Below, in pieces: positions 1-7,696 of a DNA stretch of 40,198 bases. Made by a program: the position numbers and the translations under genes. The number at the start of each line of letters is the position of its first letter. Position 1 is the first letter of the stretch. Where the stretch lies: the NCBI GenBank assembly GCA_014764515.1, contig JACXWD010000026.1, positions 1 to 40,198 of the forward strand, written 5' to 3'. The notes under the pieces are model-generated. The model was not told the origin of the DNA. It was given only the letters and a program-made list of their open reading frames with translations, and did not search any database. Source of the DNA: Candidatus Polarisedimenticola svalbardensis. GTDB lineage: Bacteria; Acidobacteriota; Polarisedimenticolia; Polarisedimenticolales; Polarisedimenticolaceae.

Positions 1-563
1 GCGCTCATCTCGACGTCCAGAATCACATAAGGCTTGAAAACCGGCTCACCGGTGTCCTTCTGAACCACATTGGAGGAGATAAACGGGAAAGCGGCCCCCT
101 TGATCCTCTTCATGAAGGCGTCGTAACCAAGATTCAGGTCCCGGAGGCCGACGTTGGCGGCCCGGTATCCCAGTTTCCCCATCCCTTCCACCAGCCCGCG
201 GGTCTTGGCATCACCTGCCGGACTCGGGTTGTCGGAGATGTTGCCGCTGTCCAGCAGGAGCTGTGTGCTTTCGGGGAAGTTCGTCTTGAGCTGATCGATT
301 AACCAGGCCCTCCGGGCCAGGCCCCCTGCGGGGTTCTTCTTTCAGCCGCAGGGATCGACGTACCCGATGACGTCGCCGGTATAGAGCAACGTCAGGTCCG
401 CACCAGGTCCAGGGGCGATCATCGCGCCGCGAGGAGGCCGGAAACTGACCTGGCCTTCTTCTTCGGCCTGTGCGTAAGCGATCTGGCCTCCCCCGACCGC
501 CAGTGCGGCCAGCGTCAAAGCGGCGAACGCGAGACGCAGATCTCCCCGATTGAGACTTTTCAT
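1..563 (-). CDS. Selenocysteine-containing metallophosphatase / 5'-nucleotidase-like protein (partial, UGA read through)
   Basis: The start ATG (563-561) has GGGAGGG about 9 nt upstream and opens a signal peptide (basic MKSLNRGD, hydrophobic core to about residue 26, AYAQA cleavage-like site). Residues 58-73 read LTLLYTGDVIGYVDPCG and then meet TGA at 344-342. In the same frame the next 113 codons are open to the window edge and read KKNPAGGLARR, LLLDSGN, NVGLRDLNLGYDAF and FPFISSNV. That is the usual order of secreted calcineurin-like metallophosphatases (UshA/5'-nucleotidase type), in which 'G-Y-x-x-PCGC-x-x-N-x-x-GGLARR' normally has Cys at this spot. So the UGA most simply encodes Sec74 in a Cys72-Gly73-Sec74 motif, with a SECIS-like hairpin just downstream. 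The family normally hydrolyses nucleotides or phosphate esters in the periplasm; the role of CxU here is inference. The C-terminal half lies outside the window. A sequencing error or nonsense mutation is the alternative. Confidence 0.8.
301..344 (-). promoter_or_regulatory. Candidate bacterial SECIS element downstream of the UGA
   Basis: On the minus strand the TGA (344-342) is followed 28 nt later by the apical loop GGA (313-311). The loop is closed by CCTGGCCC (321-314) pairing with GGGCCTGG (310-303): seven Watson-Crick pairs and one U-U mismatch, extendable by G-U pairs at the base. Known bacterial SECIS elements have an apical loop roughly 16-37 nt after the UGA with a G among its first two loop bases; both hold here. 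A second small hairpin, CCCC-GCA-GGGG (333-323), could form instead. GC-rich coding DNA forms hairpins easily, so this supports rather than proves recoding. Confidence 0.6.
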
Positions 564-587
564 CAATGCTGCCCTCCCAGGCATGGA

Positions 588-615
588 TTGCCACAAGACC
601 GTCAAAGTATACGAT
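588..615 (+). promoter_or_regulatory. Sigma-70-type promoter for maf
   Basis: TTGCCA (588-593) and TACGAT (610-615) are separated by 16 nt, matching five and four of six consensus bases. The predicted transcript would start near 622, about 50 nt before maf. Confidence 0.4.
606..611 (-). promoter_or_regulatory. -10 box for the selenoprotein gene
   Basis: TATACT (611-606, minus) lies about 43 nt upstream of the ATG at 563. The -35 region (TGGCAT near 634-629) is weak. The GTATAC core is shared with the divergent maf promoter, so the two may compete. Confidence 0.35.
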
Positions 616-673
616 CGGGGCGATGGCGATGCCACCGGCGGTCCGATTTTGCGACGGCCAAGTTCCTGATAAG

Positions 674-1303
674 ATGCGGCTTATGCAAAAGATCGCCCTC
701 ATCCTGGCCTCGGCGTCTCCCAGGCGAAAGGAGCTTCTGCGCCGGGTAGGACTCCAGCCTGAAGTCCATCCTCCGGATGTGGATGAAACCATCATCGCAG
801 GCGAGAGCCCTGCCGCACTGGCGACCCGGCTTGCTTCCGCCAAGTGCAGGCAGGTGGCGGACGCCCTCGATGCAGGGAGTGACCGGCTCATCCTGGCGGC
901 GGACACGGTGGTGGTGGTCGACCAGGCGATTCTCGGAAAGCCGGTAGACCAGGATGATGCCCGCTGCATGCTGGAATCGCTCAGCGGCAGGACACACCAG
1001 GTCATGACGGGGGTGTCCCTGCATCGCACCGATACCAGACGGCAGGCGGATGGAATCGGTGTCACCGACGTGCGGTTCCGGGTTCTCGATACAGCCTGGA
1101 TCGACTGGTATCTCGCCACCGGAGAGCCGCAGGACAAGGCCGGAGCTTATGGTATCCAGGGTGCGGGAGCCGTACTCGTCGATTCGATCCGGGGCTCCTG
1201 GTCCAATGTGGTCGGTCTTCCGCTGGAGATGTTGCCGGGATGGCTGGAGGCTCTCGGCCTCAGCTTCCAGGACCTGTCCGTTCAGCCGACCAGGCTGCCG
1301 TAG
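674..1303 (+). CDS. maf: Maf-like nucleoside triphosphate pyrophosphatase
   Basis: Maf/YhdE-family enzymes hydrolyse non-canonical or modified NTPs (such as dTTP/UTP or m7GTP) to monophosphate and pyrophosphate in the cytoplasm. The N-terminal signature ILASASPRRKELL is present, followed by VDETIIAGESP, LILAADTVVVVD (the conserved acidic pair) and LSGRTHQVMTGV, then a C-terminal KAGAYGIQGAG motif, all in family order. Length is 209 aa, normal for the family. ATG at 674 was chosen; ATG at 683 (MQKIALILAS) is equally possible, as no clear Shine-Dalgarno decides. The upstream open frame to 566 has no family resemblance. The gene is divergent from the selenoprotein gene, and its last 22 nt overlap the 3' end of gcvH tail to tail. 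Confidence 0.9.
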   Translation: MRLMQKIALILASASPRRKELLRRVGLQPEVHPPDVDETIIAGESPAALATRLASAKCRQVADALDAGSDRLILAADTVVVVDQAILGKPVDQDDARCMLESLSGRTHQVMTGVSLHRTDTRRQADGIGVTDVRFRVLDTAWIDWYLATGEPQDKAGAYGIQGAGAVLVDSIRGSWSNVVGLPLEMLPGWLEALGLSFQDLSVQPTRLP

Positions 1304-1656
1304 GCCTCGGCGTCCATCAGTTCATCCAGTTCCCCCGGCTCGGCCAGTTTGATCCTGACGATCCAGCCGCCTCCGTGAGGATCCTGGTTCACTATCTCGG
1401 CCTGTTCCTCGAGAGCTTCGTTGATCTCGAGAACGACGCCGGTGACTGGTGAAAACAGCTCGGAGACCGCCTTGACCGATTCGATGTTACCCAGGGTCTC
1501 ACCGGCCTTCAGTTCCTGGCCGACTTCCGGAAGTTCCACGAAAACGATGTCCCCGAGTTCCTTCTGGGCGTAGTCGGTGATCCCGATGGTGCCGATATCG
1601 CCGTCTACAGCGACCCATTCGTGATCTTTCGTGTACTTGTAATTGTCTGGAAACAT
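1282..1656 (-). CDS. gcvH: Glycine cleavage system H protein
   Basis: GcvH carries the lipoyl arm that shuttles the aminomethyl group between the P, T and L proteins of glycine cleavage. The protein is 124 aa and collinear with the family: FPDNYKYTKDHEWV at the N-terminus, GITDYAQKELGDIVFVELPEVG, and GNIESVKAVSEL with lipoylated Lys62, then SPVTGVVLEIN and NQDPHGGGWIVRI. ATG at 1656 follows gcvT by 5 nt with GCGAGG upstream. A TTG at 1665 that would overlap the gcvT stop is an alternative. It is co-transcribed with gcvT; gcvP is not in the window. Confidence 0.96.
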   Translation of the reverse strand: MFPDNYKYTKDHEWVAVDGDIGTIGITDYAQKELGDIVFVELPEVGQELKAGETLGNIESVKAVSELFSPVTGVVLEINEALEEQAEIVNQDPHGGGWIVRIKLAEPGELDELMDAEAYGSLVG

Positions 1657-1661
1657 TGTCT

Positions 1662-2753
1662 TCAACCTCGCTTGTAGAACGGTGTCGGCACCACCACCGC
1701 CGGTGCGGTGCGGTTCCTTATCCCTACTTCAAAATGTGTGCCTGGTTCCCACATCCCTGCCGGAAGGTAGGCCATTCCGATACTCTTTTCGAGGAACGGT
1801 GCGAAGGTGCCGCTGGTAACCGTGCCGATTTCACGGCCTTCCCTGAGGACCGGGTAGCCGTGCCTGGCGATGGCTCGCCCTTCCATTTCGAAGCCGACCA
1901 GTTTCCGGGCCAAACCCTCTTCCCGCTGTCTGGCCAGGCTGTCCCGCCCGATGAAGTCGCCTTTCTTCATCTTCACGATCCAGCCCAGGTTGGCCTCAAG
2001 TGCGGTGGTCGTGTCGTTGATGTCGTTGCCGTACAACGCCATGGATGCTTCCAGCCGCAGGGTATCCCTGGCGCCCAGTCCCACCGGGATCAGGCCGGAT
2101 GGCGCTCCTGCTCCCAGCAAGCTCTCCCACAACCGGGCCGTGGCATCGGCGGGAGCATAGATCTCGAACCCGGCTTCCCCGGTGTAGCCTGTTCTGGACA
2201 CGATGCAGCCGACTCCATCGACCTCGGTTTCGGCGAACGAGTAATACCGCATCGCCGAAAGGTCGGTGGTTGTGAGCTGGCTCAGGATCGCCGGCGCCTC
2301 GGGACCCTGGAGCGCCAGCTGGCCGTATGCGGCGCTTTGATCCTCGACGTTGACGTCAAATCCCTGCGTGTGGTTCAGGAACCAGTCCCGGTCCTTGTCC
2401 AGGTTGGCGGCGTTGACGACGGCGAGGTACCGCCTGTCGGCCAGGCGATAGATCAACATGTCGTCAACGAAGGCTCCGTTGGGCAACATGAGGCCGGTGT
2501 AGTGCGCCCGGCCCACCTCCAGGCGGGCGACGTTGTTGCACGTCAGATTCTGGAGATAATCCAGGGCCCCGGCGCCCTCGACGATGATCTCCCCCATGTG
2601 GCTGACGTCGAAAAGGCCGGCCCGGGTCCGCACCGCCATATGCTCGTCCACGATCCCGGTGTACTGCACAGGCATTGAAAAACCGGCAAACGGAACCATG
2701 CGGGCGCCTGCCTTGACATGGGCATCGTGGACCGGTGTTTTCATTGACTCCAT
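1662..2753 (-). CDS. gcvT: Glycine cleavage system T protein (aminomethyltransferase)
   Basis: GcvT transfers the methylene carbon from aminomethyl-lipoyl-GcvH to tetrahydrofolate, releasing ammonia. The protein has the usual length (363 aa) and motifs: KTPVHDAHVKAGARMVPFAG at the start, FDVSHMGEI, LTCNNVA, VFTSRTGYTGEAGFEIYAP-like folate-binding region, LRLEASMALYGNDI, and a C-terminal VTSGTFAPFLEKSIGMAY barrel segment. ATG at 2753 (MESMKTP) is preceded by GGGTGAG; ATG at 2744 (MKTPVHDAH) also fits the family. The open frame extends upstream to 3224 but that part is unrelated. It lies 40 nt after hemD and directly before gcvH. Confidence 0.95.
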   Translation of the reverse strand: MESMKTPVHDAHVKAGARMVPFAGFSMPVQYTGIVDEHMAVRTRAGLFDVSHMGEIIVEGAGALDYLQNLTCNNVARLEVGRAHYTGLMLPNGAFVDDMLIYRLADRRYLAVVNAANLDKDRDWFLNHTQGFDVNVEDQSAAYGQLALQGPEAPAILSQLTTTDLSAMRYYSFAETEVDGVGCIVSRTGYTGEAGFEIYAPADATARLWESLLGAGAPSGLIPVGLGARDTLRLEASMALYGNDINDTTTALEANLGWIVKMKKGDFIGRDSLARQREEGLARKLVGFEMEGRAIARHGYPVLREGREIGTVTSGTFAPFLEKSIGMAYLPAGMWEPGTHFEVGIRNRTAPAVVVPTPFYKRG

Positions 2754-2793
2754 CAGGCTCACCCGGGTATCGGAAAAATGGCGAAGGGCGATA

Positions 2794-3585
2794 TTAGCAC
2801 AGCGGGGCGGGGCCGAAAGCGGCCGCGAACGCCGCGGCGACCCCCTCTGCCGTAGGCTCACCGGCGGTTGCATGGGGAGGGTATCCGGCCGCCTCCATCG
2901 CCCCGGCCGTGACCCTGCCGATGGCGACCCTGACGACCTTGCGGAAACTCTCGATCCGATCCGGCGGTAACGCCTCGAACACCGCGCGGAAGGTGGACGG
3001 TGACGTGAACAGAACGCCGTGGTAGCGACCGGCCGTAAGATCGGCTCCGATTTCGGGGCAGCCGGTGTGAGGCACCGTTCGGTAGAATATCGCCTGAACG
3101 ACCTCTGCCCCTGCTTCCTCCAGGATATTGCCCAGTGCAGGTCGGGCGGTTTCCGGTCGCACCCACAGCACCCGCTTGCCTGCGATCGGTTCACCGGACA
3201 GCCCTGCGGCAAGACCGTCGGCATCGGCGATGTCGGGGATCAGATCCGGTCGGTAGCCGGCATCCTGCAGGGCGTCCGCCGTTCCGGGGCCGACCACCGC
3301 AAACCGCACTGTCCCGGGGACCGCTGCCCGTCCCGAATCCCGAAGCCGGTCCAGGAAGAACCTGAGACCGGTGGGACTGGTCAGCACCAGCCAGTCGAAA
3401 GACGAAAGCTCGCTCACGGCCCGGTCTGCCGAGGAAGGATCGACTGGAGATTCGAAGTCGATGGCCGGACGGTGAAAGATCCGCCCTCCTGCCTTCGCCA
3501 CCTGCTCCAGGAGCCGTTCGCCTCGTTCCTGCGGGCGGGTCACCAGGATCCTTCGACCGGCCAGAGGATTGGTCGGGACGTTCAT
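2794..3585 (-). CDS. hemD: Uroporphyrinogen-III synthase
   Basis: HemD cyclises hydroxymethylbilane to uroporphyrinogen III, inverting ring D, in tetrapyrrole synthesis. The family is poorly conserved, but the recognisable pieces are present: LAGRRILVTRPQERGERLLEQV at the N-terminus, FDWLVLTSPTGLRFFLDRL, FAVVGPGTADAL, HGVLFTSPSTFRAVFE and VVRVAIGRVTAGAMEAAGYPP near the C-terminus. Length is 263 aa, as expected. The ATG (3585-3583) overlaps the hemC stop in an ATGA arrangement, implying translational coupling. Position after hemA-hemC supports the call. Confidence 0.92.
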   Translation of the reverse strand: MNVPTNPLAGRRILVTRPQERGERLLEQVAKAGGRIFHRPAIDFESPVDPSSADRAVSELSSFDWLVLTSPTGLRFFLDRLRDSGRAAVPGTVRFAVVGPGTADALQDAGYRPDLIPDIADADGLAAGLSGEPIAGKRVLWVRPETARPALGNILEEAGAEVVQAIFYRTVPHTGCPEIGADLTAGRYHGVLFTSPSTFRAVFEALPPDRIESFRKVVRVAIGRVTAGAMEAAGYPPHATAGEPTAEGVAAAFAAAFGPAPLC

Positions 3586-4532
3586 GAGGGCGCCGGCGGC
3601 TCCGCCTCTTCCGCCGCCTGGCGGGCCTGCTCCAGCATCCTGGCCGCCCCGGCCTGCAGCATCCGTTCCGCAAGCCGCCGGCCGATATCCTCGGCCGTGT
3701 CCGGTGTCCCGGTCTCCTGGTCCCGGAGGAGATTCCGCCCTTCCGGATCGCCGACAACGGCCCGAACCAGCAGGTCGTTTCCTGCCCACGTGGCGAAGCC
3801 TGTGGCCGGAGCGAGGCATCCGCCGCCCAGGTGGTGGAGGAACGAGCGCTCGGCCTGGACTATCTTGCGGGTAGGGCCATGCTCCAGGACCCGGACCGCA
3901 GTGTTGGCGTCGGGGTCGTCGATCCGTGTTTCAAGGCCGAGAATCCCCTGGCCCACCGCAGGCAGGCAGCTTTCTTCCGGGATCGGTTGCACCGGAATCT
4001 CGTCCATGCCCAGACGCTGCACACCTGCAAGGGCCAGGATCAGTGCATCGTAACGCTTCTCACCCAGTTTTCGGATCCGGGTCTGGAGGTTGCCCCGTAT
4101 CGGGCGGATGATCAGGTCGGGACGGAGGTTGAGGAGCTGGGTCCGGCGGCGAAAACTTCCGGTGCCCAGCACCGCTCCCTTGGGGAGCGTGTCCAGGTCG
4201 AACCCCTGGGGTGACATGATGGCGTCCCGGGGATCATGGCGTTGGCTGACCGCCACTAGATGCAGCCGGTCGGGCTGGGCTGTGGGAAGGTCTTTCAGGC
4301 TGTGCACCGCCAGATCGATCCGGCCGGAAAGCAGGGCCTCCTCGATTTCACGGACGAAGACGCCGCGGGCACTGGTGGCCCCCAACACCTTCATGTTGCG
4401 GTCCCCTTCCGTTTTGATGATCGACTCTTCAACCTCCAGACCTGGGTTCGCACGGCGCAGCTCCGCGGCAACATGCCGCGCCTGCCACAGGGCCAGTGCG
4501 CTTCCCCGGGTTCCCAGTACAAGCTTCTTCAA
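3582..4532 (-). CDS. hemC: Hydroxymethylbilane synthase (porphobilinogen deaminase)
   Basis: HemC polymerises four porphobilinogens into hydroxymethylbilane using a dipyrromethane cofactor. Family motifs are clear: LVLGTRGSALALWQA at the N-terminus, IKTEGD, HSLKDLPT, PRDAIMS, LGTGSFRRRTQL, RPIRGNLQTRIRKL, PAVGQGILG, and GGGCLAPATGFA, whose Cys is the cofactor attachment site. Length 316 aa is normal. The start codon is TTG (4532-4530), overlapping the hemA stop as TTGA; no ATG is available at the conserved N-terminus, so this start is well supported. Confidence 0.96.
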   Translation of the reverse strand: MKKLVLGTRGSALALWQARHVAAELRRANPGLEVEESIIKTEGDRNMKVLGATSARGVFVREIEEALLSGRIDLAVHSLKDLPTAQPDRLHLVAVSQRHDPRDAIMSPQGFDLDTLPKGAVLGTGSFRRRTQLLNLRPDLIIRPIRGNLQTRIRKLGEKRYDALILALAGVQRLGMDEIPVQPIPEESCLPAVGQGILGLETRIDDPDANTAVRVLEHGPTRKIVQAERSFLHHLGGGCLAPATGFATWAGNDLLVRAVVGDPEGRNLLRDQETGTPDTAEDIGRRLAERMLQAGAARMLEQARQAAEEAEPPAPS

Positions 4533-5869
4533 GATTCAGGCTCCTTGCCGCCTTCCACCAGGTGGGTGGGACCGGCCTTTTGGTTTTCATTGGGCGCTTC
4601 CGCCTCGCCGTCCGACCGGATATGGAAGATCTCCTGATACCGGGCCACGGCGTCCACCGCCTCACCCCGGCCGGCTGCATCCTTGAGGTAGCGGATCGGC
4701 TGATGGAGGATTTTCTGGACTACCGACCGGAGTAGGTTGTGAACCTGCAACTCCTGCTCGGGAGTCAGCGGGCCGAGCTTGGAGCGGAAGCGGGAGTACT
4801 CGGCGGCTCCAACACCATGGAGCTTCTCCCGGAGGTGCACCAGCGCCGGCGCAACCTTCAGCGATTCCAGCCAGCGCTGAAAATCGGTGACTTCATCTTC
4901 AATGTACCGTTTGGCGTCCTCCGCGGACTTGCGGCGCTCGTGAAGATTTTCCTCCACAACCCCTTCCAGATCGTCCACGTCGTACAGGTACACGTTGTCC
5001 AGCTGGTTGACTGCAGGGTCCACATCACGGGGCACGGCGATGTCTATCAGAAACAGCGGCCGGTTGCGCCTGGCCCGGATCGCCTTCCGGACGGTCTCCC
5101 TGTCAAGAATGATCCCCGGCGCAGCGGTGCCGCTGACAACGATGTCCACCGACTCAAGCCAGGACGTGGCGCCATCCCAGTTGCTGGCGGTGCCCTCGAA
5201 TTTCTCCGCAAGATCCGCAGCCCTTGTGTACGTTCTGCTGGAAACGATGATCTTTTCGACGCCATGGGATCGGAGGTGGGTGGCCACCAGTTCGCTCATC
5301 TGCCCCGCACCCAGCAGGAGCGCCGACTGGCCGTCCAGGGCGCCGAAAATCTTCCTGGCCAGCTCCACCGCCGCAGAAGCGATGGAAACCGGATGCCGCG
5401 ATATGCCGGTTTCGGTCCGGATCTTCTTGGCCCCCGACAGGGCGCTCCGGAGCAGGCGGTCCAGCACCGGTCCGACCGTACCGGCCTGCCGGGCCGCGGC
5501 ATACGCAACCTTGAGCTGGCCCAGGATCTGGGGCTCGCCCAGGACCATCGATTCCAGACCGCTGGCCACCCGGAACACGTGACGCACCGCATCGGCGTCG
5601 TGGTACTGGTAGCTGTAGCGGTCCAGCTCTTCGGAGGTGATCCTGCCGGCCTCCTGAAGATATGCCCGAACGCAATCGACGCCACGATCACCTTCGCATC
5701 GGGCCAGGATCTCCACCCGGTTGCAGGTGGAAAGAATAAACGCTTCGGTAATCTTCTCCCGGTCCGTGAGTTCCTTAAGGCCGGCGGCCAGCTCTTTTTC
5801 CTGATAGGCCATCTTCTCCCGGAGAGATACCGGGGCGCTCTGATGGCTGACTCCGATCAGCGTAATCAT
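4529..5869 (-). CDS. hemA: Glutamyl-tRNA reductase
   Basis: HemA reduces glutamyl-tRNA(Glu) to glutamate-1-semialdehyde with NADPH, the first committed step of C5-pathway heme synthesis. Seen: MITLIGVSHQSAPVSLREK, FILSTCNRVEILA with the catalytic Cys, FRVASGLESMVLGEPQILGQ (substrate and tRNA contacts), a Rossmann segment LLLGAGQMSELVATHL, and a C-terminal dimerisation helix rich in charged residues. Length 446 aa is typical; a short low-complexity tail follows the dimerisation domain. The ATG lies one nucleotide after the stop of the ccsA/hemX-like gene. Confidence 0.96.
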   Translation of the reverse strand: MITLIGVSHQSAPVSLREKMAYQEKELAAGLKELTDREKITEAFILSTCNRVEILARCEGDRGVDCVRAYLQEAGRITSEELDRYSYQYHDADAVRHVFRVASGLESMVLGEPQILGQLKVAYAAARQAGTVGPVLDRLLRSALSGAKKIRTETGISRHPVSIASAAVELARKIFGALDGQSALLLGAGQMSELVATHLRSHGVEKIIVSSRTYTRAADLAEKFEGTASNWDGATSWLESVDIVVSGTAAPGIILDRETVRKAIRARRNRPLFLIDIAVPRDVDPAVNQLDNVYLYDVDDLEGVVEENLHERRKSAEDAKRYIEDEVTDFQRWLESLKVAPALVHLREKLHGVGAAEYSRFRSKLGPLTPEQELQVHNLLRSVVQKILHQPIRYLKDAAGRGEAVDAVARYQEIFHIRSDGEAEAPNENQKAGPTHLVEGGKEPES

Positions 5870-5870
5870 G

Positions 5871-6662
5871 TCAGAGGTTGATCCCGATCACGGTCAGGAG
5901 ACCGAGCACGAACCCTGCAATGGTCAGGTACGCCGCCTTGCGCCCCCGGAACCCCCGGGCAAGCCGGGCGCCCAGCACGACGGCAAAGATGGTCCAGGCC
6001 AGGATCGGAAACAACGGCTTGGTGACGGCGAGCTTGACGTTGTCATGCTCCATGGCCAGCAGTCCGATACCGGTAACGATACCGACGGTGAACAACGGGA
6101 AGCCCCAGACCAGGGCTTCCAGTCCCGCCTTGTCCGCCTTGTGAAGGGAGGGCAGCCTCCGTAACCATGGGCCGGACTGTTTCCGCTTCAGGGCCCTGTC
6201 CTGCAGGACGTAGACCAGGCTCATGGCGGCGGCGACGAAGAACGCCGCCATGCCGAGTGTGGACAGGGAAGTATGGAACAGCAGGATACCTTTGCTGGCC
6301 ATCACCGGCTCGGTCATGCTGTGCTTCTGGGGGAGCACGATACCGAGGACCGAAAGGAAAAACGCCATCGGAGGAAGCACCATCCCCAGAGCCGGTACCT
6401 TCCAGCGGGCGTTCACCACCAGGTACCCGACCAGCACCAGCCATCCCAGGGCCATAAGGAAATCGGCCAGGTTGCTCATGGGCAGCCGGCCGGTTGCCCG
6501 GACGTAGAGGATGATCGCCGCCAGTTGCAGCGCCGCTGCCGCCGAAAGGGCGATGGTCGAGCCGATCTTGGCCGCAACCGAACGGTTGACCGTCGCCAGG
6601 ATCGTCAGCACGATACCGACGGTATACGCCGCCAGGGACAGGGAAAACAGGATGGAGCCCAA
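5871..6662 (-). CDS. CcsA/HemX-family cytochrome c assembly-like membrane protein
   Basis: The protein is 263 aa and almost entirely hydrophobic, with about eight predicted membrane spans. Conserved-looking histidines sit in QKHSMTEPV and LLFHTSLSTLGMAAFFVAAAMSLVYVLQDRALK. This is the layout of the CcsA/CcmC/HemX family. HemX-type members typically precede hemA-hemC and influence glutamyl-tRNA reductase levels, while CcsA proper delivers heme for cytochrome c maturation. The tryptophan-rich WWD heme motif of true CcsA is not obvious, so a HemX-like role is favoured by context. It heads the heme block and sits 1 nt from hemA. Confidence 0.8.
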   Translation of the reverse strand: MGSILFSLSLAAYTVGIVLTILATVNRSVAAKIGSTIALSAAAALQLAAIILYVRATGRLPMSNLADFLMALGWLVLVGYLVVNARWKVPALGMVLPPMAFFLSVLGIVLPQKHSMTEPVMASKGILLFHTSLSTLGMAAFFVAAAMSLVYVLQDRALKRKQSGPWLRRLPSLHKADKAGLEALVWGFPLFTVGIVTGIGLLAMEHDNVKLAVTKPLFPILAWTIFAVVLGARLARGFRGRKAAYLTIAGFVLGLLTVIGINL

Positions 6663-6717
6663 ACCGCTCTCTCCTTATGGAATACCCGCTCGCTTCAGAC
6701 CTTTAGGCTAGCATTGA

Positions 6718-7080
6718 TCAAGGTGAACCGCACCGGATAAACGATTCCACTTCCCGCACGGCCACGTCCTGAATCGCGGTCAATTGCCGGTACCGGCGGT
6801 GCTCGAGAAAACCGAGCCTTCTGGCCAGGTACAGATAGTACCGGGCTTCCATGAGCCAGGACCGTGTGGATGCCAGTAACCTGCCCTCCTCGTCGCCACC
6901 TCGCTTCATGGAAGACGCCGCCACCAGGGCCCCTCCGGAGGCGGAACAGAGTCGCCGGATCTCCCGGGCAAGATCGCCTCCTTCAAGCCTGTCCATCGTG
7001 CGGGCCGCCTTGAACGCCTCTAAGGTGAAATGATCCACTGAACGAAACAGCTTCCCTCCAGCCGTCGCCCCCCAATTCAC
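6718..7080 (-). CDS. Four-helix-bundle protein (23S rRNA intervening-sequence / bAvd-like family)
   Basis: A 120-aa, mostly helical protein. The order of elements, FTLEAFKAARTMDRL, DLAREIRRLCSASGGALVAASSMKRGG, LLASTRSWLMEARYYLYLARRLGFL and a final RYRQLTAIQDVAVREVESFI helix, follows the S23/IVP four-helix-bundle family, although it is divergent. The preferred start is GTG at 7080, overlapping the prepilin stop as GTGA; this implies coupling to the pilin gene. Family members occur in rRNA intervening sequences and beside diversity-generating retroelements. No reverse transcriptase or template repeat is visible here, so the function is unknown and may be linked to the pilin. Confidence 0.7.
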   Translation of the reverse strand: MNWGATAGGKLFRSVDHFTLEAFKAARTMDRLEGGDLAREIRRLCSASGGALVAASSMKRGGDEEGRLLASTRSWLMEARYYLYLARRLGFLEHRRYRQLTAIQDVAVREVESFIRCGSP

Positions 7081-7673
7081 CGCATCACCCAGCGTTGGTC
7101 GGCGCGGCGATACCGCCACACCCGAATCCGGGTACTGGGCCCGTAGAGCACAACGGCGTACAACCTGTCGACCCCGTCGGTGAGGTACAGGGTTCCGCTG
7201 GATGATCGGCCAAGGGGGCTGAACGACACGATGTTTGACCGGCCGAACTTCACCGGGTCCTGCAGATTCCCCAGCCAGCCGGAGCCGGGTGGAAGCTCCC
7301 TGACGGCGTCGAACGGGAATCCGGGTCGGACCGATCCGATCATGTCCTCGAGCCGGAACGGGCCTTCAAGTACCGGATCGGTACCGTCTCGTACTTCCGC
7401 GGTGCGGAGACCGTTGCCGTTGCCGTCTTCCACGGTGCTGAACATCCACCGTTCGCTCTCCTTATGAAAATACAGACCGCGGTACCGTCGAAGCGCCACG
7501 CTTTGAGAGCGCAACTTTCGGAAGGTGCCGACCATGTGCCTGGCGCCGGCGGCGCAGCGACCCTCGGCCCGCATTGTTGCAGCGGCGGGAAGGACCACTG
7601 CAAGACCGAGACCGGCCAGGGCGAGAACCACAAGCAGCTCCGTGATGCCGAAGCCTCGCTTCGTAATCATCAT
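7077..7673 (-). CDS. GspH/FimT-type pseudopilin (type IV pilin-like)
   Basis: The N-terminus MMITKRGFGITELLVVLALAGLGLAVVLP is a class III signal: a prepilin peptidase site after KRG, mature Phe1, Glu5, then a hydrophobic helix. The C-terminal domain contains FRKLRSQSVALRRYRGLYF, the GspH/FimT pattern for minor pseudopilins that prime assembly of type IV pili or type II secretion pseudopili. Length 198 aa fits. ATG at 7673 or 7670 can be used. It lies between the ComEA-like gene and the four-helix-bundle gene, downstream of the sigma-54 promoter. No other pilus genes are in the window. Confidence 0.85.
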   Translation of the reverse strand: MMITKRGFGITELLVVLALAGLGLAVVLPAAATMRAEGRCAAGARHMVGTFRKLRSQSVALRRYRGLYFHKESERWMFSTVEDGNGNGLRTAEVRDGTDPVLEGPFRLEDMIGSVRPGFPFDAVRELPPGSGWLGNLQDPVKFGRSNIVSFSPLGRSSSGTLYLTDGVDRLYAVVLYGPSTRIRVWRYRRADQRWVMR

Positions 7674-7696
7674 GTGCCGTTCCGGGAGACGTGAGA

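Noticed and set aside
1656-2678. Plus-strand open frame across gcvT
   Set aside because: Antisense of a highly conserved gene; no start context or family match.
6718-7673. Diversity-generating retroelement around the four-helix-bundle gene
   Set aside because: No reverse transcriptase, template repeat or variable repeat was seen in the window.
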